Below are positions 10,214 through 19,759 of a stretch of 64,000 nt of DNA, in pieces. The DNA comes from Epiperipatus broadwayi. Taxonomy: Eukaryota > Onychophora > Udeonychophora > Euonychophora > Peripatidae. The DNA is taken from contig JAQFVV010006271.1 of the NCBI GenBank assembly GCA_028023455.1, positions 5,663,048 to 5,727,047 of the forward strand, in the 5' to 3' direction. Positions within the stretch are counted from its first letter, which is position 1; every line of letters begins with the position of its first letter. The translations under genes and the position numbers were made by a program. The notes beneath the pieces are model-generated. The model saw nothing but the letters and a program-made list of their open reading frames with translations. It did not search any database and was not told the origin of the DNA.

Positions 10214-11890
10214 GATGTCATTTAAAAGGTAAAATTTATGTTTATTATATTTAACTGATATAACAATAAAACAATAGTCTAATTACAGTATTAAATATTA
10301 TATAATGTATTTTAAATAATTATTTGTTTAAGTTATGATTTAAATAATAAATAATTAAATATTATTCTAGAATGTTCTGAAAGTGTCACATGACTTAAAG
10401 GGGTATGTGTTAGTATGTGAGCTTTTGTGTTTGTAGACAAAAATATTGATTTCTAGTCTTGTTAATAAAATTAGAAACATTAAATGTTGCAAATAATATT
10501 TTAAAAGTAACAATTAAAGTTACTGTATTGTTTAAATAATACTTTTTACTTTAAAATTAATATTTTAAGTTATTAAAAATACTTTAAATTGTTTAATAAA
10601 GTTATTTAATATTTTGGAAGTGTTAACTAATTTAATATAATATTTTAAATTATTTATAAAATTATTTTGGGAGATAAAATTTAATTTATATGTAAATTAG
10701 TATGTGTTAAGAAGTAGGATTAACCAATGAGATTACTAGATAAAATAAGTATAAATAGTGCTGTTTGATCAGTCTAGACAGTGAGAATTGAGAAATTAAT
10801 TATTAATATTTTTTGTTTTTTTGTTTAATCTGGTCTTGTGTTGTAATTTTTTTTATAAAATTATTATTTTTTTATTTTAAAAGTTTAAAGTATAATTTTA
10901 AATAATTTTTTAAAAGTACTCCATATCTGAATAAGCTAGTTATTTCCCATCAGTAAAATTTCATTTGAAACTTAACAAAAAAAAACTACGATAATTTTAT
11001 GAAAGTCAATAATAATTATCAAAGTATTGGTAAAATGTGTATCAAAAGCTGTGAGAAATTAAATCATGCAACTGGAAGAGATTTAAAGAGTTGTAAGAAG
11101 TTTGAATTTAATATGTTTAGTATATTTGGAATGAAAGAACATTTATCTCTAATAGCTTTGTCTAATAAATATAAACTGTCAAAAAAGTTCAACCTTATAA
11201 GTATGAGAAAGATAGTTGTTAAAAATTATTCAAACAGTTTTGTGAATTTTAAAAGAAAGGATAAATTAAGATTATACACTTGAATTGAAACCTGTATGAA
11301 AGAATATTATAAAATGTGTGCATAATTTGTTTTTTTATGAATGTGGATGAAATACTTTATTACTAGTTTATCTTAAAAAAGCAATTTGAATGGATTATAT
11401 ATCTGAGAGTGATTTTGTAGCAAGATTGATAAAAGGGATCTTGAACTTTAGATTAAAAAAAAAGATTTACCTAGTTGAAAGAATGAAGGATGAACTATAC
11501 ATCTTAAACATTTTTATTATTTAAAGAAGGATAAATAGATAATGCTTTTAAATGATTTCCTTTATTAAAATAAAGATGGATTGTGATATGTTTTTAAAAA
11601 TTATGACTGTGTTATATAATATTGCTGGATGGAAAAGCTGTATAATTTTATATAAAAAATTGATTGGGATGTGTGCATTTGAGAAGAAAAATGTATTGAA
11701 TTTTTTAAAAAAATATTTATCTTTAATAAATACAAGTATTTATATTTCGTTTGCAAGAAAATAAGAATGAAAATTGTCTGCTGAAAGAAAAAATAACCAA
11801 TAAATAATTTTGTTATATGAAATACTTTATAAATGCTTAGGGGTAAAAATATTAATGTCGCTATATTTTGCCATAGTCTAGACTAACCTG

Positions 11891-11930
<40 letters not shown>

Positions 11931-12593
11931 GAAAAATGTATTGTTTAATATGAAATTACATTCCTGAATGTTTTTACACTGAAATATTTGTTCTGCTAAT
12001 AAATATTAAGAAAACAGACAATAATACATTTATTCAGTGTTGATGAGCAATATTTTGTTTAGTTGTTTCAAGATTCAACTTTGTGATTTTGTTTCTGTGG
12101 GACTGGGAGAAGTTTTCACTCAAATGTTTTCTAATAACTTAGCAACAGAGGAGGAAGCAAAGTGCTAGAAGAATAAAGACTAGTAATTTTGAATGTTTTT
12201 CTTATTATCTTAGTTTTTAGTGTTAATATTTTTATTATCATTATCTTTAATAATGTTTAATTGATATCTTCATTAAAAATATTTTTAGTTTTAAATATAG
12301 ACAATTTATTTCAATAAATAAAGAAAGAAAAAGATAGGCAACAGAAATAATTTTCTGAAAGGCAAATAAAGTACTTATAGTGTATTTGATGTTGGACAAT
12401 CAAGAAGAAAAGGGGATTGCCATTTATAATACTAATAATTGTTAGAATTATAGATAATATGTTATGTATTTTATATTACATTTTAATAATATTTAAAAAA
12501 AATGGTATTTTTAACTAATATTTTATTTTATTGTCAAATTGCTTTAATATTAAAACTAGTTGAATCATATTTATATGATTATGAATATATTAA
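10214..12593. other. AT-rich non-coding interval
   Basis: No gene is supported. Near 10710-10790 a CCAAT and a TATAAATA motif lie 35 bp apart, a possible decayed promoter or LTR. Frames of 94 codons (10999-11283) and 70 codons (11552-11764) have no recognised domain. An (AT)n run occupies about 11892-11926. Confidence 0.4.
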
Positions 12594-13044
12594 TTATTTT
12601 ATGAATGAAAGGCAAATGTAAGATTTGTTGCTGACCATGATGAATGAGGGGGTGGTTTGCTTTCTGTGGGAACCAAGAGCCCACCCCACATACCTCTGGG
12701 TGCATTTGACCAAGATGTACTCAGATATAGCCTTTTGAGCATCACCATATTGAAGTTTCAGTTGGATGATGGTGCTAATGTTTAATGGCACACTCTTCTG
12801 ATCATTCAGTTGCTCTGAAATTTTGTCCATGGAAGCCAGAAACTTGAGTGGCCCTCAGGAATTCCAAGTGTATTTATTGATGGCAGCTTGCAGGATTTCC
12901 ACAAATGCGAACCATGCAGAGATGGGCTCCATTTGAAGAATATTGATTTTATGAAGATATAAATAAATTTCTGAAATCAATGCTATTAGTATATTTTGTT
13001 TGTTGAGGAATTGTATTGTTCTTCTGAGGTGAAGGTTTACTGGG
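12594..13044 (-). pseudogene. LINE ORF2 fragment following the endonuclease
   Basis: The minus-strand frame at 12594-12830 reads on from the linker after the endonuclease (LASMDKISEQLNDQKSVPLN..., then LKLQYGDAQKAISEYILVKC). LINEs carry a poorly conserved linker between endonuclease and reverse transcriptase, and position and composition fit this. No reverse-transcriptase motif (FxD, YADD type) follows. A stop separates the frame from the endonuclease part. Confidence 0.5.
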
Positions 13045-13710
13045 GGGGCTAGAGTTAATGTCAAGAGAAAGGTGTAATGCCTTGTGATCTGAAAAAGGTA
13101 TAGTGTGGAGTTGAGCTAATTCAATCATGAAATGGAGATCAGGAGAGTAGAAGGTTAAATCAAGGAGAGTCTGATGCTTACAGGTGTAGAAAGAGTAGTC
13201 AAGGTCTGGGAAAAAGCCCCAGCAACACATTAAGTCCCTGGAGAAGAGATGTAGATATTTGTTTGTGAAGGACTGGTAGCCCATATTGAAGTCACCCAGA
13301 AGAAAAATGGGGAGGTAGTAGCTGTGTTGTTGATTCAGTGAATAATAGATTCAATGAAGGTGTCACTGTCATTGGAGGGCATATATAAATAAATCACAAA
13401 ACCTCTGAAGCACCCAAATTGTACCTCCAAGATAATGAGTATTGATATGTATGATGGAAAATGTGAAGGGAGGGACACATTTATTAATGAGGATGGTGAC
13501 TCCTCCAGAAGAAGTCAAGACAGTAGAATACTGACCAAAGGTGGACAAAGTGGAGTAAATCCTGTAGTTGTATTTAGTGGACAGTTTACTTTCAGCAAGG
13601 AAGAGGATATTGGAGAGTTGAGTTCAAACCAATGTTTGAGAGTGAGGAGCCTATGTATTGAATTAAGGCCCCAAATGTTTAAACCAACAACAAAGATAAG
13701 CATATGGTGA
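13045..13710 (-). pseudogene. LINE apurinic-type endonuclease domain
   Basis: Read downward on the minus strand, the domain opens with a N-x-WGLNS motif near 13670 and continues to LLGDFNMGY at 13280-13310 (the GDFN metal-binding motif). It then has TLLDLTFYSPDL and ends with IPFSDHKALHLSLDI near 13090, the SDH catalytic motif. This order is that of the L1/Jockey-type APE endonuclease that nicks target DNA to prime reverse transcription. At least two frame changes break it (between 13703-13515 and the frame ending at 12949). The length, about 220 residues, is normal for the domain. Confidence 0.8.
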
Positions 13711-14512
13711 CCTCAAGATGGACACAAGAAATGGAGAAACAGTAGGAAATCAAAAATTTTATGGTGCATGGGGATGAACTGGGCTGGGAGAGAGGTGAGG
13801 AGTACAGTTCTTTCTTCTCTTGCCAGAATTGCACAATAATTCATTCTTGATGTCATTTGATAAACCACTGTCCGAGAAAATTTCAGCAGAGGAAGGTGTG
13901 AGAGTGTGAAGGAAGGAGTCTGATGAGGCTCAGGTTGAAACCAGAGAATTCTCCACTGAAAAAAATTTTTTTTTCCCTTGTATGTTCTGTATATCTGAGA
14001 CTTGCCCTGGTTTCCAGAAGAGTATCCATTATGGTTTCACTGGGAGGGTCAAAGATGGAAATCTGCTTGTCAGAGTTGGTGTCACTATCAGATGGGTTAG
14101 GGCATGCTCACTTTTGATGTTTGTTGTTTGTGGTGGAAGGGCCACAGTTGGTACACTCAGTCAGGATAATTTTTGAGTTTGAATTAGTGGATGTGTTCAT
14201 CAAGGAAGGAGGATCATGTGGTGGAGTTGTAACTGAGAGTGGTGGGCTGCAAGTGAATTCAAATTATGCGGCCTAGAGGAAGCTGGAGACCTACTAGAAA
14301 GTTGATGATGGCCAAATGCTGAAAGGTTGAATTGGTATCAGATGAAGGTAAGAGGTTAGCTGAAGGAGAAAGTTCATGTCTATTGGAGCTGTGCAGAGCA
14401 CAGATGTGGCTTAGGTGCTTTTTCTGGCAAGAATTGCATTTTTAGGGCAGTCCTGAATGATGTGGTGGTGATATTTGCAGATGAAACATTGTGGCCTGAC
14501 CCCTTAATCGAG

Positions 14513-14524
14513 ATGATCAAAGGT
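14513..14524. repeat. Target-site duplication, left
   Basis: ATGATCAAAGGT is repeated exactly at 15967-15978. Removing the insertion and one copy rejoins the flanking LINE ORF1 sequence without extra bases, which supports a genuine 12-bp target duplication. Confidence 0.85.
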
Positions 14525-14646
14525 ATTATTAAACAATCCAAAACAAAGCAAAACTCTCCATATAGTAGTGCCATCTTGTGCTAACAAGAGCAATCAATGG
14601 ATGCCAGAAGGCTTGTGCATAAAATCCCTATCTAGTGCCTACTCAT

Positions 14647-14701
14647 CCAATATCCCCAGACTAGTTTCTGGCTTGTGGCCTTCATCAGTGAGGAGCCCTG
14701 G
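14647..14701 (-). ncRNA. Type I hammerhead ribozyme, minus-strand copy
   Basis: Reading the minus strand: CCAGGGC, then TCCTCA, then CTGATGA, then stem II (GGC-CACAA-GCC, flanked by an A-A mismatch), then GAAAC, loop TA, GTC, then TGGGGA, TAT and TGG. TCCTCA pairs with TGGGGA (six pairs, one G-U) as stem I, and an outer CCA/TGG could extend it beyond an internal loop. AC/GT is a two-pair stem III. Cleavage is predicted after the C of GTC, between 14659 and 14658 on this strand. It is identical in structure to the copy at 15749-15803. Confidence 0.75.
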
Positions 14702-15306
14702 ATCTGAGAGCACTGCACCTAGATCTTAGGATCTAATGCAACCCTCCAGCACCCACCTTTTAACTCTACTTAACTACAAAACTATGAGAATGAAATTGAA
14801 AACACTATCAATATTTTCAATCCAAGCTCAATAGCTTATATAGTCATATGGGTCTGAACTCAATTCAGCACCCATACATTTTGGTGTCTTTGGCTCTTTA
14901 ACAACCATAGCCACCACTATCCTATTAGGCAGGATTGGTGTTAAACCACTAAACATCACATGATCACTATCTCATACTAGCACAATAATTGTTATTAAAC
15001 AATCCAAAACAAAGCAAAACTCTCCATATAGTAGTGCCATCTTGTGCTAACAAGAGCAATCAATGGATGCCAATCCTGCCTAATAGGATAGTGGTGGCTA
15101 TGGTTGTTAAAGAGCCAAAGACACCAAAATGTATGGGTGCTGAATTGAGTTCAGACCCATATGACTATATAAGCTATTGAGCTTGGATTGAAAATATTGA
15201 TAGTGTTTTCAATTTCATTCTCATAGTTTTGTAGTTAAGTAGAGTTAAAAGGTGGGTGCTGGAGGGTTGCATTAGATCCTAAGATCTAGGTGCAGTGCTC
15301 TCATAT

Positions 15307-15359
15307 CCAGGGCTCCTCACTGATGAAGGCCACAATAGAAACTAGTCTGGGGATATTGG
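15307..15359 (+). ncRNA. Hammerhead ribozyme, stem II damaged
   Basis: It has the same core and stems I and III as its neighbour, but two bases are missing and changed in stem II (GGCCACAATA instead of GGCCACAAGCCA), so that helix cannot form. It is probably inactive or weak. Its predicted cut, after 15347, is 444 nt from that of the next monomer. Confidence 0.6.
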
Positions 15360-15748
15360 ATGAGTAGGCACTAGATAGGGATTTTATGCACAAGCCTTCT
15401 GGCATCCATTGATTGCTCTTGTTAGCCAAGATGGCACTACTATATGGAGAGTTTTGCTTTGTTTTGGATTGTTTAATAACAATTATTGTGCTATATGAGA
15501 TAGTGATCATGTGATGTTTAGTGGTTTAACACCAATCCTGCCTAATAGGATAGTGGTGGCTATGGTTGTTAAAGACCAAAAAGAAAAAAATGAAGGGGTG
15601 CTGAATTGAGTTCAGACCCATATGACTATATAAGCTATTGAGCTTGGATTGAAAATATTGATAGTGTTTTCAATTTCATTCTCATAGTTTTGTAGTTATG
15701 TAAGGTGGGTGCTGGAGGGTTGCATTAGATCCTAAGATCTAGGTAGAT

Positions 15749-15803
15749 CCAGGGCTCCTCACTGATGAAGGCCACAAGCCAGAAACTAGTCTGGGGATAT
15801 TGG
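15749..15803 (+). ncRNA. Type I hammerhead ribozyme, plus-strand copy
   Basis: All invariant core positions are present: CTGATGA, then GAA-A after stem II, then a GTC cleavage triplet. Stem I is TCCTCA/TGGGGA with an outer CCA/TGG across an internal loop. Stem II is GGC/GCC with a CACAA loop and an A-A at the base in place of the usual G-C. Stem III is only AC/GT with a two-base loop, the minimal form known from animal retroelement hammerheads. Cleavage is predicted after 15791. Confidence 0.75.
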
Positions 15804-15966
15804 ATGAGTAGGCACTAGATAGGGATTTTATGCACAAGCCTTCTGGCATCCATTGATTGCTCTTGTTAGCACAAGATGGCACTACTATATGGAGAGTTTT
15901 GCTTTGTTTTGGATTGTTTAATAACAATTATTGTGCTAGTATGAGATAGTGATCATGTGATGTTTA

Positions 15967-15978
15967 ATGATCAAAGGT
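15967..15978. repeat. Target-site duplication, right
   Basis: This is the second copy of ATGATCAAAGGT (left copy at 14513-14524). Confidence 0.85.
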
Positions 15979-17174
15979 GATAGGTTGGCTGCTATTGTTG
16001 TGGGAATTCTTTCAGGAGAGAGACCTTTTTTGAGGATGAATTGAAATGAGGCTGTTAGTGAAGGTGAGGCCATTGGAGAGAGGGTCTCTAATGTACTCAA
16101 ATGAGGTAACTTGTCCAAATGCCTCGATATATTTCTGTAGGTGCTGCCTTTCTATCCCTATGTGACAGTTTTTGATAAATCCTTTAAATATGAATGGTCT
16201 ATTGGTGTCTATTGCAACCAGGAACATATTGTGTAAAAATTTGAATCTGTTTTTTGAAGGCTTGCCTTTGTATTGAGTTGTGAAATTCTATTGCCATGTA
16301 TCAGTCATTGGGAAGGGTGAGAATTTTATGTATGTTATCAGTTAGATTCTGGAGTTTAATAAGGTCATCAAGCTGCTGTGATGGAAATTTGTGGAGTCCA
16401 CATTGTAAATCCATAACCACCAGAATGACTGAACTGTCATTCTGGTAGCAATGAAGTGGATTGAGGAGAAATGGTGGAACTGTGGTTAAATTGTTCTGAG
16501 ATCACAGTGTGATTTTCTGATTTAAGTTGTTTAGTAGGAATGAAGGTTGCTGGGGTGGCTGAATTGTGATTGTTAGGATTGTCCTCATAAAGGCCCCACA
16601 AATTTTGACAGTGCTGGATGCAGCCTGATCATAGGAATTAGCAAAGACTTGCTGTGGTTTTAGGGAGCTAGTTATGGAAGGATGTTTAATAGAGGATGGC
16701 TCTATAGAGCAACTGATATTAGTGGGAGTAATGTTTGCAGACTTGGTTGCACTGGTAGATTGAGATGGTGAATCATGAGTAGCATCATCTTTGGAGTAAT
16801 TATTGTGTGTTATGTTTTTAGAGAATTCAGAGTTGGCTGAGGTTTCTGCATTAAACTTAGGTTTAGCAGGCTGATTTTTTCCCCTCATAGGTGGTAAAGT
16901 TTTGATGTTTCCAGCTTTGCTTGGAGCAACATTATGACTGATTGGATTAATTTTTTGGGATTGCTTTTTGCCTCTGATGGGGCAAGCCTCAGCCTGTAGG
17001 GAGGAAAATCCATAGGGTAGGGAGATGAAGACCTTGAATTAGGTTCTGTGCTGATGTGTCTTTAATTGAGTTTTCTTTGGAATTTAATTTAGGTAACATT
17101 TTTGGATGTTTTGAAGGTTTTTGTTGTGGTGAATTATGATTTTGCTCATTTTTGCCACTAGTGGTGGTGGCCAT

Positions 17175-19759
17175 ATTTAAACTGTTTGGAAGAATTAAGA
17201 ATTATATAAAAGAAAATAATCTTGAAGTGTAAAACTAAAGAATTTGATTTTAAAAAAATGAAGCAAATCCACACCGGAGAGATTGTTAATGTTAATTTTA
17301 GTTGGCTAATGCAAAAATTGATTAGAATTTTAGGCAGTTTACTACCTGTGTGAGAAAAGAAGATCGTTTTTAATGACCTAAATAATTGGAAAAACACATA
17401 AAAAATTGATAAAAATGTTTTGAGTTATAAAAGAAGTGGAGTAGGAAATGAATTCAAGAGTCTAAGAGGAAATAAGACCCTCTATGATCCATAAAACAGT
17501 CAAACTACCTATCAAACAGGGGGAATAATCTGATTGTCTATTGTAGATGAGCAGATGGTAGATACAGTGAAATAATGATAAAAATACACTAAAAACTGAT
17601 AATAGTGATTGAAAAAGCACACAAGCAGCAAATAATGTTCTTTAAAGGGACAAGTATATATAAGGAATACATTTGACTGCAGCAAAACTGACTTTTTAAA
17701 GTCTTTTTAAGAGAGCTGTGAAGCAAGTGACTTTGACTTTCTAGAAGCAGCTCCACCTATTCTGATAATTAATGCCTTTAGAGCCCATTGTGAAAATCTG
17801 CCAGATAAATTTTTGAATTTTGATTAATAGCTAATTATCCAATATTTTTTATGTGTCTATATTTCTGTTTGAAGATCATAATTAGTGGAATGGATGTTGT
17901 TATAGGAGAGATTATTTTTTATTTGAAGATGTAGAACGTTCAATTCTTTACCATTTTAGTTAGTAATTTGTTATTCTGAGTATAAAAGTTTATGATCAAT
18001 AAAAGTTTAATTTTAGAATATTAAATATATAAATTTCTAAAAGAACTGTTTTAGTTATGGTAGACTTTTGAATTAATCAAATTATATAGCTAAATAAAAA
18101 TCCTGGTTGATTTAGTAAATTCATTTTAATTTTTATTGCTAGTGCTAAGTAGTCTGTGAAGCTTATTGGTATTAAGACGAGAGTAATGGTAATGTGAGTG
18201 AAATAAATAAAAAAGATTATTATTGTGTATTGTTTTTTGCTGAATGATAAATAAGTTAGTGGAGACAAATCCTTCTGAACTCATAAGTCGGGTGTTAATT
18301 TGATGCAGATATTTTTAAACAAAACTTGAATATGGTAAGTTGAAAATGCTTGTTAAGATAATAAAATGTGGGTTAGGAAAAATAATTAAATTAATCTGCT
18401 TTATGAGTTTCAATATTAATTCAGTTTTATTGTAAAGATATGTGATCGTATTTATTGTGACAGAAGTGTGATATAATGTTATTATACTCATTAAAATCAG
18501 GCTATAAAATTTTGAAATGCCTAAATGGGAAATTGTAGTGTATAATCATAAGCTGAATAATCATCAGACTGAGAGAGCTTGAGGAATCTAAATTTATTAA
18601 AGTACCCAGCTGAGGAATCCGAATTTATAAGGTACCTATTTAGATTCATTTTTGAGGGTGATGAATATTTTGATTCAATAAAAGTTATATTGGGGTTAAT
18701 CTTTGTGAGCTAATGTCTAATCAGAAATAAGAGTCAAGTTAAGTCAATTCTCCTTACATTAATCTGTGCTATATTTAGATTTATTAAATAGTATTAATAA
18801 TATCAAGTGCATTTTTAAATTTTTTTCTCTTTATAAATAGTATAAAAATAAATATATTTTCAGTTTTTAATTTCTTCTCTATTACATATAATGTAAACCA
18901 CAATAATTCAACTACTTCTATCGGCAATAGAAGTTAAAAAAGTGGCCAAATTTTTATTGCTGTATGAGACCTCTGAGTACTTAGGCATGTTTTATGATAA
19001 TTTTGGAGTGATATAAAGTATGGATTGACTATTTTCTAGAGAATAACAGTGGGAAGTCATAGTGTTTCATATAATATATTGAGATTTGAAGTAATACTAG
19101 GTTTTTTCATTCTTAAAACATTTTATCTGTGTCCATTTCTGATACAAAAAAGAATTCTTATTGAGTTATGATAGAATTGCTGATAATTATTTTTTAAAAT
19201 CTCCTTTTAGTATTTTAGACAAAATAGAGTTTTCAGTTAATGAGTGGATGAACTTAATTTTTTTTGTTGGTCTTCAAAAATGAGTCAACATTTTAATTAT
19301 TATTCTCTGGGATTCATTGGTTTTTTAAAAAAATGACTTTACTTGAAAATTTTTTAATTATTGCTATTTTTAATATTCTTTTACCTTTAGAAAATTACCT
19401 TCTTTTTCATATGAGACAGAAATATTGTCACTTTGCATGTTGTCTATTTCACATCTGATTCACTTATTGCATTATCTTTTTGAGTGATACAAATATTGTA
19501 GTGATTATTAATTTAATCATTTAAAATTTATCAAATATTTATGAGGGGCAATACACATAGTCTAGAAATAACATTTCACATACTATAATATGCATTAGGT
19601 AGAGAAAGATGGCAAATTAAAGTGTTTGATAATGAAGAGGGTCAGTAATAGTGATCATAACTTCTTTATAATAGAAATGGTTAGTAATGTGATGGAAAAT
19701 AGTAATAAAAGTAGAAAGGATAGCGAAAGATATGGATGGAGAATGAATGATAAAATAAG
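17175..19759. other. Non-coding interval, possible LINE 5' UTR at its left edge
   Basis: The first few hundred bases (to about 17790) are slightly richer in G+C and may be the 5' UTR of the minus-strand LINE. The rest is AT-rich with no supported gene. A short imperfect tandem (GAGGAATC...AATTTAT...GTACC, twice) lies near 18575-18632. Confidence 0.4.

Larger units (their letters stand above)
14525..15966. mobile_element. Ribozyme-bearing non-autonomous retroelement, head-to-head tandem copies
   Basis: The element is built from a roughly 450-bp monomer. One full copy lies on the minus strand (about 14525-14956), followed by a partial minus copy (about 14957-15070). Two full plus-strand copies in tandem start at 15071 and 15533, a period of 462 bp. 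Each full copy holds a hammerhead-type motif (14647-14701 minus, 15307-15359 plus, 15749-15803 plus). All copies end in the CAATAATTG...GTGATCATGTGATGTTTA terminus. There is no coding potential. It inserted into LINE ORF1 with a 12-bp duplication. Tandem monomers with a ribozyme are the hallmark of retrozymes; tandem-plus-inverted copies are also typical of Penelope-like terminal repeats. I cannot tell which from sequence alone. Confidence 0.85.
12594..17174 (-). mobile_element. LINE with ORF1 and endonuclease, lacking reverse transcriptase
   Basis: This 4.6-kb block is clearly less AT-rich than its surroundings and codes on the minus strand. In order it holds ORF1 (17174 down to about 14260), the apurinic-type endonuclease that begins ORF2 (about 13710 to 13045) and a post-endonuclease fragment (to 12594). 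The reverse transcriptase and 3' end are missing below 12594, where AT-rich unrelated DNA begins. LINEs normally lose their 5' end, so loss of the 3' end points to a later deletion or rearrangement. ORF1 is interrupted by a separate 1.44-kb element at 14525-15966. Frameshifts and stops throughout show the copy is dead. Confidence 0.75.
14260..17174 (-). pseudogene. LINE ORF1 (RRM-like region plus CCHC zinc knuckle), split by an insertion
   Basis: The start is the ATG at 17174 in a good context (AATATGGCC). The N-terminal part to about 16500 is low complexity, rich in S, T, N, K and P. From about 16230 to 16110 comes a region reading FIKNCHIGIERQHLQKYIEAFG, the pattern of an RNA-recognition motif. 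A CX2CX4HX4C knuckle (CFICKYHHHIIQDC) follows at about 14450-14500. Such ORF1 proteins coat LINE RNA. The 1.44-kb insertion separates the RRM-like part from the knuckle. Apart from that, several frameshifts and stops (for example near 16100 and at 14510) make it non-functional. Confidence 0.7.

Noticed and set aside
11552-11764. Possible integrase zinc-binding domain
   Set aside because: The spacing of hydrophobic and aromatic residues is vaguely similar, but the required histidines and the second cysteine pair are absent.
14989-15180. 63-codon frame within the 14.5-kb element
   Set aside because: It lies across terminal repeat sequence shared by non-coding copies, and the same words are read in other frames elsewhere.
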